From positions 1 through 14,205 of the forward strand of contig JAIVJP010000001.1 in the NCBI GenBank assembly GCA_020199975.1: a stretch of 14,205 nt of DNA. Reading direction: 5' to 3'. A program made the position numbers and the translations under genes. This document shows positions 7,144 through 13,843 of this stretch, piece by piece. The stretch's first letter is position 1, and each line of letters starts with the position of its first letter. Under the pieces are notes generated by a model. It worked only from the letters and a program-made list of their open reading frames with translations, did no database searches and had not been told where the DNA came from. Origin of the DNA: Acidobacteriota bacterium. Its GTDB lineage: Bacteria > Acidobacteriota > Blastocatellia > Pyrinomonadales > Pyrinomonadaceae.

Positions 7144-9213
7144 TTGAGAAGGATTTTTTCCAAAAGCTCGAAGGGTGCGGTGGGCCTGGCGCTCTTCTTA
7201 TCGGCTATCGTGGTGCTTTCAGCTCAATCTCTCCGCACTATTAGGAAAGGCGCTCCTATGTCTGCACAACAGGGGGTTCGCGTGCGCGCGCCCGAGATTA
7301 CAGGTGGGCGTGGCTGGCTCAATACGGATAAACCGCTATCGCTGGCTGCATTGAAAGGCAAGGTAGTGTTGCTGGACTTCTGGACCTACGGCTGCATCAA
7401 CTGCATTCACATTATTCCAGACCTGAAGAGGCTCGAGGAGAAGTATGCGAACCAGTTGGTAGTTATCGGTGTGCACTCAGCAAAATTCGAAAACGAGAAG
7501 GAGACGGAGAATATTCGACGCATCATTCTGCGTTACGAGATTGAGCATCCAGTCTACAACGATGCGGACTTTAAGGTGTGGCAAAGCTACGGCGTCCGCG
7601 CCTGGCCCACTCAAATCTTGATCGATCCGGCTGGTTACGTGATTGGATCAATCTCCGGCGAGGGCAACTACGATCCTATTGACACGGCCATCGCAAAAGC
7701 TGTCGAGGACTTTCGCAAGCGCGGCGAGGTGAATGAAGAGCCTCTTAAACTCACTTTGGAACGCGCTAAAGTCGGAAACCTGCCGCTTGCCTTCCCAGGT
7801 AAGGTTCTCGCAGATGACAAAGGCGACCGGCTGTTCATTGCTGATTCAAATCACAACCGCATCGTGTTCACAAAACTCGACGGCACGCTCGTGGAAACGA
7901 TCGGCACCGGACACCGTGGCTTCGCAGACGGTGCATTCGATAAAGCCAGCTTTTACCGACCGCAGGGGATGGCCCTTGATGGCGACAACCTATACATCGC
8001 TGATACGGAAAACCATCTCATTCGCCGTGTCGATCTAAAAGCACGAACTGTGAAGACAATCGCGGGCACAGGAAAGCAGTCGCATGATTACTTCAAGCAA
8101 GGTCCGTCGCGCGAGGTCGGTCTGAATTCTCCCTGGGACCTTCAGCTCGTGGGGAGCACTCTTTACATTGCGATGGCCGGCCCGCATCAAATCTGGAAGC
8201 TTGATCTCGACAAAGAGACAGTATCCACGTTTGCCGGCTCCGGTCGCGAAGCGCGCCTCGATGGTTCGCTGCTTGAGGCCGGCTTTGCCCAGCCCTCCGG
8301 GTTGGCCACGGACGGAAAGTATCTTTTTGTCGCTGACAGCGAGTCGAATATCATCCGCGCCATCGACCTCAGCAGCGGGCAAGTCAAAACCGTCGTCGGT
8401 GGTGACTTGTTTAAATTTGGTGATGTTGATGGACGAGGTGACGACGTCCGCTTACAACATCCGCTGGGCATCTTTGCGCTTGATGGTCAGGTGCTGATCG
8501 CTGACACCTACAATCACAAGATCAAACAGCTCGATCCGGCAACGCGCTCGGTTAAGACATTGTTCGGGACCGGCAGGCCCGGGCAAACCGACGGCACTTC
8601 ACCCTCCCTCTACGAACCCGGTGGTCTGAGTGGCGCCAACAATAAGCTTTACGTTGCGGACACAAACAACCATGCAGTCCGAGTCGTCGACCTGAAAACG
8701 AAGGAAGTACTAACTCTTCGAATCAAAGGTCTAGAGCCGCCCGCCGCCCTGGCAACGGCAGCGACGGATTCCGATAGCGGGCCAATTTCCGAAGAGATCA
8801 TAGTGGCCTCGCAGCGCTTGCGCGCAAACCAGAACGGTACTGTTGTGGTTCAGGTAGATTTACCCGCGGGTTATCACCTGAATCCCATGGCGCCGCAGCG
8901 CTACAGAGTCTCCGTCGAAAGTGGCGTGCAGCAAGTCGGGCTGGTCTCTTCCTCGGTAACCGGAGCCATCGGACGCGATAGAGAGGTAAAAGAGACATCG
9001 AAGAATCTGCGTCTGCCTCTGCGTATACCGTTTCGCGCGTATGGAGCAGGCAAGGCAGAACTTCGCGTTCAACTCACGCTCTTCTACTGCCGCGAGGACA
9101 ACACTGGCACGTGCCACATCAAAACCCTGGTCTGGCGTGCACCTATCGAAGTCGTAACCGATACTGCGGCTTCCAACGAGATAAAATTTCAGAGAAGAGT
9201 CACTGCTGAATAA
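7144..9213 (+). CDS. Exported thioredoxin-like / NHL beta-propeller protein (NHLRC2-like architecture)
   Basis: I place the start at TTG 7144 because GAGGAGGG (7131-7139) sits just upstream. The frame is open back to TTG 7087, with ATG 7123 as another choice. The resulting 689 residues begin with a basic stretch and a hydrophobic segment (VGLALFLSAIVVLSA), a signal peptide or anchor, so it likely acts outside the cytoplasm. Next is a thioredoxin-like domain (about residues 50-195) with FWTYGCINC, cysteines C84 and C87, and a cis-proline segment (RAWPTQ). A six-bladed NHL propeller follows (about 215-535), with repeated motifs such as LFIADSNHNRI, LYIADTENHLI, LIADTYNHKI and LYVADTNNHAV. The C-terminal beta domain carries another cysteine pair (FYCREDNTGTC) resembling DsbD-type N-terminal domains. 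The same domain order is known from NHLRC2 proteins. A thiol-disulfide role is inferred; the substrate is unknown. Confidence 0.88.
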   Translation: MRRIFSKSSKGAVGLALFLSAIVVLSAQSLRTIRKGAPMSAQQGVRVRAPEITGGRGWLNTDKPLSLAALKGKVVLLDFWTYGCINCIHIIPDLKRLEEKYANQLVVIGVHSAKFENEKETENIRRIILRYEIEHPVYNDADFKVWQSYGVRAWPTQILIDPAGYVIGSISGEGNYDPIDTAIAKAVEDFRKRGEVNEEPLKLTLERAKVGNLPLAFPGKVLADDKGDRLFIADSNHNRIVFTKLDGTLVETIGTGHRGFADGAFDKASFYRPQGMALDGDNLYIADTENHLIRRVDLKARTVKTIAGTGKQSHDYFKQGPSREVGLNSPWDLQLVGSTLYIAMAGPHQIWKLDLDKETVSTFAGSGREARLDGSLLEAGFAQPSGLATDGKYLFVADSESNIIRAIDLSSGQVKTVVGGDLFKFGDVDGRGDDVRLQHPLGIFALDGQVLIADTYNHKIKQLDPATRSVKTLFGTGRPGQTDGTSPSLYEPGGLSGANNKLYVADTNNHAVRVVDLKTKEVLTLRIKGLEPPAALATAATDSDSGPISEEIIVASQRLRANQNGTVVVQVDLPAGYHLNPMAPQRYRVSVESGVQQVGLVSSSVTGAIGRDREVKETSKNLRLPLRIPFRAYGAGKAELRVQLTLFYCREDNTGTCHIKTLVWRAPIEVVTDTAASNEIKFQRRVTAE

Positions 9214-9258
9214 AGTCGTCTTGGACGCAGGAGTCAATAGGTGTGGTTGTTCGCTGGC

Positions 9259-9287
9259 TTGATCCGGCACCGTCCGGCGCGTAATAT
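9259..9287 (+). promoter_or_regulatory. Sigma-70-type promoter of the ferritin-like gene
   Basis: TTGATC (9259-9264), 17-nt spacer, TAATAT (9282-9287). Both boxes are close to consensus. Expected transcription start near 9294 leaves a leader of about 30 nt containing GCAGGAG (9308-9314), so the gene can be transcribed independently of its upstream neighbour. Confidence 0.55.
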
Positions 9288-9322
9288 CGTGCCTCCCTAA
9301 ATTTGTTGCAGGAGTGAAAGCC

Positions 9323-9889
9323 TTGGCTGATCAATCAGGAATAAAAGTTGTGCCTGAAAAACCGTTTCTCACCGACATCAAGACTTTACGCGAACGCGCG
9401 CGCCAACACATCGAGAATGGCGCCGTAACGGAGGGCTATCGCGCCGATCGAGATACAGTAGTCAAACTTTTGAACGAGGCCCTCGCCACGGAGATCGTTT
9501 GCGTGTTGCGATATAAACGGCACTATTTCATGGCCTCGGGGATTCATGCCGAGGGCGTGGCTGCGGAGTTTCTCCAGCACGCCAACGAGGAGCAGGGTCA
9601 CGCGGATCTCATTGGGCAACGGATCGTGCAGTTGGGCGGTGAGCCAGACCTCAACCCAGAAGGGTTGTTGACCAGGAGTCATGCCGAATACGTAGAAGGC
9701 GAAAATCTCTTGGACATGATCAAGGAAGATCTGGTTGCTGAGCGTATCGCTATCGACAGCTATCGGGAAATGATCAATTACCTCGGCAATGACGATTCCA
9801 CCACCAGAAGGATGTTGGAAGGGATTCTCGCAATGGAAGAGGAACATGCCGACGATCTGGTAAGTCTTCTGGCGGAAATAGGTGGCTAA
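9323..9889 (+). CDS. Ferritin-like (bacterioferritin/Dps-like) iron-storage protein
   Basis: A 188-residue four-helix-bundle diiron protein, likely storing or oxidising iron in the cytoplasm. I prefer TTG 9323 as the start because CAGGAG ends 8 nt before it; the longer GTG at 9314 would overlap that site. The ferroxidase signature is complete: E57 on helix A (EALATEIV), E90xxH93 on helix B (NEEQGH), E140 on helix C (LVAERIAI) and E172xxH175 on helix D (MEEEH). A tail of about 45 residues precedes the first helix, longer than in classical bacterioferritin. The product resembles the branch of ferritin-like proteins variously annotated as bacterioferritin or Dps-like, so I give no symbol. Heme binding cannot be judged. 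It has its own promoter and a stem-loop after its stop. Confidence 0.87.
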   Translation: MADQSGIKVVPEKPFLTDIKTLRERARQHIENGAVTEGYRADRDTVVKLLNEALATEIVCVLRYKRHYFMASGIHAEGVAAEFLQHANEEQGHADLIGQRIVQLGGEPDLNPEGLLTRSHAEYVEGENLLDMIKEDLVAERIAIDSYREMINYLGNDDSTTRRMLEGILAMEEEHADDLVSLLAEIGG

Positions 9890-9947
9890 CCAAGTCCTGC
9901 AGCGCGTAGCACTCCTGTTGAGTTAATCTTCGTTTACCAGATACTTG

Positions 9948-9978
9948 AGCGTGATGCTTTTGATTGAAGCATCACGCT
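9948..9978 (+). terminator. Stem-loop after the ferritin-like gene, possible terminator
   Basis: A perfect 12-bp inverted repeat, AGCGTGATGCTT (9948-9959) and its complement (9967-9978), with a 7-nt loop. It starts 58 nt after the stop codon. Only a broken T stretch follows (TGCGTTTG), so termination efficiency is doubtful. It also sits right before the rhomboid gene and could act in that leader. Confidence 0.45.
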
Positions 9979-9991
9979 TGCGTTTGACCAC

Positions 9992-11362
9992 TTGACCGAA
10001 AAAAAATCAGATAAGACTAACGAAGACAGGCCCAGCATGTGTCGCGGCTGTGGCGCGATTGTAGGCGCCGGCCAGACTAACTGTGCAGTCTGCGGCGCGT
10101 CTACCGCCAGTTCAAGTGCTCCGCCACGGCCGGTTGCTGACCGCGAGACGATACGTTTTGCGCGAGCCGTTTTAGATCGGCCTTACAAGTTCACCATCAT
10201 TCTGCTGGTCGCAAACTTTTTCGTTTTCCTGCTTATGTGGCAGTCAAGCGGGATGACTTCCGCCGGCTTGTGGGAGTTTCCCGAGCCGGTGCTGATTGCT
10301 TATGGCGCGAAGCTCAACCGTCTCATTAACGAACAGCATCAATGGTGGCGTTTTGTTACGCCGATATTCGTGCACGTCAATCTGCCTCACTTGCTGGTGA
10401 ACATGTACAGTCTTTGGGTTGTTGGTCCATATGTAGAGAAACTCTACGGGTCGGCAAAGTTTGTTGTGTTCTGGGTAGTCACCGGCGTGGCCGGGGTGGT
10501 CGCTAGTTATCTCACGGTGATTAGTCCAGAGACGCAGTTGGGTAGTCTGGGTCGTTTTCTTTTCAAGACAAACGATTTCCCCTCGGCGGGAGCGTCGGGC
10601 GCACTTTTTGGATTGGTCGGCGTTCTTTTTATTTTTGGGATCAAATTCCGTCATGAACTGCCGGAAGGGTTCAAACGGGCGTTTGGCACCGGCATGCTGC
10701 CGATCATCGTTATCAATCTTTTCATCGGATACCTGGGCCGCGGCCTGATTGATAATGCGGCACATCTTGGTGGTCTGGTCGTGGGCGTGGCTTTGGCCCT
10801 GGTGGTGGAATATCGGAGGCCCGGTGAGAGAACTGGTGTCGCTATCACCTGGCAGATCTTGCGAGTTGGTGTGCTAACGCTCATAGCGGTCAGCTTCCTG
10901 CGAGTGGCCCAGCACTTCAGGGATCCGTTGCCGCTCTCGGTAGGAGATCAAACTATTCGGAGTTCAAGCAGCACAGGCGCCGCCTTCGTGGTTTTTGCAA
11001 AGACAATGAATGACGCGCAGGAAACTTTTTATGAAGCCATTGAGGGAGGCTCGAGTGGCGTTGATGGTGCAATCAAGAATCTCGAATCTGTTCCGCATTT
11101 TGACCATGAGTCGGCTCAGCTAACCGAAAGACTAAAAGCTCTTCTGAGCAACGCGAAAGAACTCAAGGGCCCACCGGCCCCATCACCATCTCAGCCACCA
11201 GCGTCTGACCCCCGCAAGCTGCAACAGGAGGAGAATGAGTTGCTACAGAAGTTCGTTTTGTGGTCGAAGGATTACAATCGGTGGCTGAAGACAACCGGGA
11301 AAACGTATAGTGGCTTGATAGATGTGACGACACCGCAAACTCCGAACAACTCGACGCAATAA
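9992..11362 (+). CDS. Rhomboid family intramembrane serine protease with N-terminal zinc ribbon
   Basis: An integral membrane protease that cleaves transmembrane segments of other proteins. Residue numbers assume the TTG start at 9992 (456 aa). ATG 10037, preceded by a weak AGG, would remove 15 residues and begin right at the zinc ribbon. Order of parts: a zinc ribbon (C17, C20, C31, C34; CRGCGAIVGAGQTNCAVCG), a Ser/Pro linker, a first membrane helix (FTIILLVANFFVFLLMW), and the rhomboid core. The core has the WWRFVTPIFVH loop (118-128), the catalytic serine S202 in GASGALFG and the catalytic histidine H258 in NAAHLGG, so it should be active. A further membrane helix (about 288-305) and a hydrophilic tail of about 150 residues with a proline-rich stretch follow. 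3-Hydroxybutyryl-CoA dehydrogenase starts 31 nt downstream. Substrates are not evident. Confidence 0.92.
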   Translation: MTEKKSDKTNEDRPSMCRGCGAIVGAGQTNCAVCGASTASSSAPPRPVADRETIRFARAVLDRPYKFTIILLVANFFVFLLMWQSSGMTSAGLWEFPEPVLIAYGAKLNRLINEQHQWWRFVTPIFVHVNLPHLLVNMYSLWVVGPYVEKLYGSAKFVVFWVVTGVAGVVASYLTVISPETQLGSLGRFLFKTNDFPSAGASGALFGLVGVLFIFGIKFRHELPEGFKRAFGTGMLPIIVINLFIGYLGRGLIDNAAHLGGLVVGVALALVVEYRRPGERTGVAITWQILRVGVLTLIAVSFLRVAQHFRDPLPLSVGDQTIRSSSSTGAAFVVFAKTMNDAQETFYEAIEGGSSGVDGAIKNLESVPHFDHESAQLTERLKALLSNAKELKGPPAPSPSQPPASDPRKLQQEENELLQKFVLWSKDYNRWLKTTGKTYSGLIDVTTPQTPNNSTQ

Positions 11363-11393
11363 TTCGCGAAATACACAGAGGAGACAGTAAGAG

Positions 11394-12287
11394 ATGGGAA
11401 TCAAGAAAGTAGGAGTGCTGGGCTGTGGATTGATGGGCTCAGGCATCGCTCAAGTTGCTGCAAGCGCAGGTTTCGAAACGGTCGTCAGCGAGGTGTCCGA
11501 TGAATTGATAACGAAGGGGTTCGTTGGCATTGAAAAGTCGCTGGCGAAGTTCGCCGAAAAGGGAGCGATCACGGTCGCACAGCAGAAGGAAACTCGCGAT
11601 CGCCTCTTTGGCACTACTTCTTTTGAAGATCTTTCAGACTGCGACATCATCGTCGAGGCGATCATTGAAAACCTTGAAGAGAAGCGCAAAATCTACAAGC
11701 AGCTTGACGGTCTGTGTAAGCCTGAGACGATCTTCGCTTCAAACACCTCGTCAATTTCGATTACCGAGATGATGACGACCACTTCCCCAACGCGGCAACT
11801 GCGATTTATCGGACTGCATTTCTTCAATCCCGTTCCACTGATGAAGCTGGTTGAAGTAGTGCGCACGATTCTGACTGATGAAACGATCTACGAGCAGGGC
11901 GTTGAGTTTGCCAGGCGTTTGGGCAAAGTGCCGGTGCGTGCCGGAGACAAATCCGGTTTCATCGTGAATCGTCTGTTAGTGCCTTACATGCTCGATGCTA
12001 TCCGCGCTTTGGAAGAGGGTGTAGGCTCGATTCAAGACATTGATACGTCGATGAAGCTGGGGCTGGGTTATCCGATGGGACCGTTTACCCTCGGCGACTT
12101 TGTGGGATTGGATACTACCTACTACATAGCCGAAATCATGTTCAATGAGTTTCGCGAAAAGCGGTTCGCGCCGCCGCCACTATTGAAGCGGATGGTGATG
12201 GCTGGTTTATACGGGCGGAAGTCAGGACGAGGGTTCTACGACTACACCAAGGATCCGAAGAATCCCACGCCAATGAGCCTGGTCTGA
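11394..12287 (+). CDS. hbd: 3-hydroxybutyryl-CoA (3-hydroxyacyl-CoA) dehydrogenase
   Basis: Oxidises 3-hydroxyacyl-CoA with NAD(P), or runs in reverse, in fatty-acid/butyrate metabolism; cytoplasmic. The 297-residue product is the normal single-function length. The N-terminal Rossmann domain opens with GCGLMGSGIA (10-19), followed by VEAIIENL and the SNTSS loop (116-120). The catalytic region has H142 (GLHFFNPVP) paired with E154 (KLVEVV), plus N192 in GFIVNR. The C-terminal helical domain has GYPMGPFTLGDFVGLD and ends with GRKSGRGFYDY. The ATG has AGGAG about 12 nt upstream (GAGGAGACAGTAAGAG), and the gene follows the rhomboid gene by 31 nt. The broken enoyl-CoA hydratase directly downstream would have acted on the same intermediates. 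Acyl-chain preference cannot be told from sequence. Confidence 0.94.
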   Translation: MGIKKVGVLGCGLMGSGIAQVAASAGFETVVSEVSDELITKGFVGIEKSLAKFAEKGAITVAQQKETRDRLFGTTSFEDLSDCDIIVEAIIENLEEKRKIYKQLDGLCKPETIFASNTSSISITEMMTTTSPTRQLRFIGLHFFNPVPLMKLVEVVRTILTDETIYEQGVEFARRLGKVPVRAGDKSGFIVNRLLVPYMLDAIRALEEGVGSIQDIDTSMKLGLGYPMGPFTLGDFVGLDTTYYIAEIMFNEFREKRFAPPPLLKRMVMAGLYGRKSGRGFYDYTKDPKNPTPMSLV

Positions 12288-12314
12288 TTTGGTGTGCGCC
12301 GACAGAGCGAAGCG

Positions 12315-12615
12315 ACGACGGCGCTTGAGATTGAGCACGCAGAGCAGGCTTATCAGTATGGGCTTGTCAATCAAGTTACGGATCCCGCTGATGTGTTAAC
12401 GGCAGCAGAATAGTTGGCGAAGGACATTTCCAAGCTCTCGCTCCACTCGCGGTTCGTGCCTGCCTGAAAGCCGTAACGCGCGGATTGGACCTCCCGTTAC
12501 AAGAAGGCCTGGCTCTCGAGGCAGAACTCTTCGCGAGTCTGTTTGCCACCAGGACATGCGCGAAGGCACACGTGCCTTTCTGGAAAAGCCCACACCCGTT
12601 TTCAAAGGAACCTGA
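12315..12615 (+). pseudogene. Decayed C-terminal fragment of an enoyl-CoA hydratase (crotonase family)
   Basis: Three frame segments join into one crotonase C-terminus. Segment 1 (from about 12315) reads AEQAYQYGLVNQV...DVLTAAE, then an in-frame TAG at 12411-12413, then LAKDISKLS. Two extra bases at about 12441-12442 shift the frame. Segment 2 (12443-12552) reads PLAVRACLKAV, then GLDLPLQEGLALEAELF, then FAT. A one-base loss near 12551-12553 shifts it again. Segment 3 (12553-12615) reads DMREGTRAFLEKPTPVFKG and ends at TGA 12613-12615. These are hallmark crotonase C-terminal motifs in the right order and spacing. The N-terminal portion, including the oxyanion-hole and catalytic residues, is absent; only 27 nt separate it from the dehydrogenase stop. 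The gene is therefore dead, most likely after a deletion, while the frame can still be followed. Confidence 0.88.
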
Positions 12616-12655
12616 TCTTGTCGCCAGCGTACTCATTCTAGATGTTACCTCCTCA

Positions 12656-12683
12656 TTGTACCGGTTCGGGAACGTGTTACAAT
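12656..12683 (+). promoter_or_regulatory. Candidate promoter of the coiled-coil gene
   Basis: TTGTAC (12656-12661), 16-nt spacer, TACAAT (12678-12683). The -10 box has 5/6 matches. Expected start near 12690 leaves a very short leader holding AAAGGAGA 5-7 nt before the ATG at 12706. Confidence 0.5.
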
Positions 12684-12705
12684 TTGGGTTAGAAAGGAGA
12701 ACCTC

Positions 12706-13170
12706 ATGAGTGAAGACCTCACAAAAGACCTGCCATCGTCGGCTGGCGAAAAACTCACGCAAATTCTTTCGACGGTGCAGCGCCTCGATTCGACGGTAGA
12801 ACGTCTTGATTCGCGGCTGGGCAGTCTGGAGCAAAAAGTGGAGGAGCGCCTCTACGACACTCGCCCCATCTGGGAAAAAGTGAATACCGATATTGCTGAG
12901 CTGCAAGCAGGACAACATCGTCTCACCGAAGGGCAACAGCGCCTGACAGAAGGACAACAGCGCCTGACAGAAGGACAACAGCGGCTGGAAGAAGGACAAC
13001 AGCGGCTGGAAGAAGGACTAGAGTTTTTTCGCGGCGAGTCGCGCGATGTTCGCACGCTATTGCGTGACATCTTTCGACGGTTAAGCATCTTCAATGACAC
13101 GCTGGTCACTATGCAGGCTGACTATCGCGACATCTACGATCGCGTGCGTGAAATCGAACGCCAACGCTGA
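12706..13170 (+). CDS. Hypothetical coiled-coil protein with heptad tandem repeats
   Basis: A 154-residue protein I do not recognise as a named family. The start is well supported: AAAGGAG lies just before ATG, with a promoter upstream. Nearly all of it is predicted helical with leucine-type heptads. Residues 20-50 carry a first heptad stretch (QRLDSTVERLDSRLGSLEQ). Residues 72-105 consist of about five copies of R-L-T/E-E-G-Q-Q encoded by 21-bp tandem repeats. The C-terminal part (residues 108-154) is non-repetitive, charged and probably helical (DVRTLLRDIFRRL, ending VREIERQR). There is no signal peptide or membrane segment, so it is probably a cytoplasmic oligomerising protein. Coding use is supported because repeats vary by whole 7-residue units and the strong ribosome-binding site fits. 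It lies between a pseudogene and ribH, with no functional hint from either. Confidence 0.75.
   Translation: MSEDLTKDLPSSAGEKLTQILSTVQRLDSTVERLDSRLGSLEQKVEERLYDTRPIWEKVNTDIAELQAGQHRLTEGQQRLTEGQQRLTEGQQRLEEGQQRLEEGLEFFRGESRDVRTLLRDIFRRLSIFNDTLVTMQADYRDIYDRVREIERQR
12919..13020 (+). repeat. 21-bp in-frame tandem repeat inside the coiled-coil gene
   Basis: Units begin at 12919, 12940, 12961, 12982 and 13003 (the last is incomplete). Units 2 and 3 are identical. Units 4 and 5 share a CGGCTGGAA variant start. Unit 1 is the most diverged. Each unit adds exactly one heptad, so changes in copy number lengthen the coiled coil without a frameshift. Confidence 0.9.
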
Positions 13171-13208
13171 GCTAGCACACCCCGACACACGGTCAACTAA
13201 GCGTCACC

Positions 13209-13237
13209 TTGATGCCCGCTTTCGCATCCCCTATACT
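13209..13237 (+). promoter_or_regulatory. Near-consensus sigma-70 promoter of ribH(-nusB)
   Basis: TTGATG (13209-13214), 17-nt spacer, TATACT (13232-13237). Expected transcription start about 13244. The -35 box coincides with the first possible start codon of the long reading frame, so that codon cannot be used from this promoter. Confidence 0.65.
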
Positions 13238-13280
13238 GCGAAAGCCTTTCCATTCGCCTCGATGGAGCGTTAGAAACGCA

Positions 13281-13757
13281 TTGCAGCCAGTTATTTATGA
13301 AGGACAACTCAACGGCAAGGGATTCCGTTTTGCGATTGTGGCGAGCCGTTGGAATGATTTCATCAGTTCGAGGCTCGTCGAAGGGGCGCTTGATGCGCTC
13401 GCTCGTCTAGGCGTTGCGGAGAAGGCAGTGGCGGTTTACAAGGTGCCGGGATCTTTCGAGATTCCGCTGCTGGCTTTGAGGGTCGCGGGTTCGAAGAAGT
13501 TTGATGCGGTAATCTGCCTGGGAACGATTATCCGCGGACAGACTCCACACTTCGAATACATCGCCCACGAAGTGACGCGTGGAATATCACAAGCTGGGAT
13601 GGAAACTGGAGTGCCGGTTGTCTTTGGGATAATAACTGCCGAAAATCTCGACCAGGCCATCGATCGTGCGGGAGTCAAGCTGGGCAACAAGGGATTTGAA
13701 GCCGCCACAACGGCAGTGGAATTGGTAAATCTTTACAAGGAAGCTTTTCGGAAGTAA
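13281..13757 (+). CDS. ribH: 6,7-dimethyl-8-ribityllumazine synthase (riboflavin synthase beta subunit)
   Basis: Condenses 5-amino-6-ribitylamino-uracil with 3,4-dihydroxy-2-butanone 4-phosphate, the penultimate step of riboflavin synthesis; family members form 60-mer capsids or pentamers/decamers in the cytoplasm. With start TTG 13281 the product is 158 residues, the usual length, beginning QPVIYEGQL as in relatives. The frame is open upstream to 13209, but that extra part overlaps a strong promoter and has no family match. Visible motifs: SRWNDFIS (22-29), PGSFEIPL (56-63), the substrate loop with catalytic H90 (GQTPHFEYIAHEV), and NKGFEAA (136-142). The ribosome-binding site is weak (GGAG about 15 nt upstream). 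nusB follows after 86 nt, a common ribH-nusB arrangement, so cotranscription is likely. Confidence 0.95.
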   Translation: MQPVIYEGQLNGKGFRFAIVASRWNDFISSRLVEGALDALARLGVAEKAVAVYKVPGSFEIPLLALRVAGSKKFDAVICLGTIIRGQTPHFEYIAHEVTRGISQAGMETGVPVVFGIITAENLDQAIDRAGVKLGNKGFEAATTAVELVNLYKEAFRK

Positions 13758-13767
13758 TAAGTGATGA

Positions 13768-13809
13768 GTGATAAGTAGCAAGGCAGACGAGCCTTGATTT
13801 ACTTGTCAC
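13768..13809 (+). promoter_or_regulatory. Stem-loop in the ribH-nusB gap
   Basis: Outer arms GTGATAAGTA (13768-13777) and TACTTGTCAC (13800-13809) pair over 10 bp with one G-U pair. Inner arms CAAGGC (13779-13784) and GCCTTG (13791-13796) pair perfectly around a 6-nt loop, with a small asymmetric internal loop between. No T-run follows, so it is not a typical terminator. It may be an RNA processing or mRNA-stability element between the two genes. Confidence 0.45.
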
Positions 13810-13843
13810 CTCAACACTGTGAATAAGTACTGGTAATTGATAT

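Noticed and set aside
6502..9889. Defence or mobile system built from the AhpD-like, thioredoxin-NHL and ferritin-like genes
   Set aside because: All three are common chromosomal families, no nuclease, integrase or transposase is present, and nothing in composition by eye marks them as foreign.
12376..12999. Long reverse-strand open frame over the pseudogene and the tandem repeats
   Set aside because: It is the complement of the heptad repeats (giving FCQALLS-type repeats) and of the crotonase remnant; it has no ribosome-binding site and no family likeness, whereas the forward frames make sense.
13244..13280. FMN riboswitch upstream of ribH
   Set aside because: The expected leader is only about 37 nt, far too short for an FMN aptamer, and no aptamer-like conserved segments are seen in the 110 nt before the gene.
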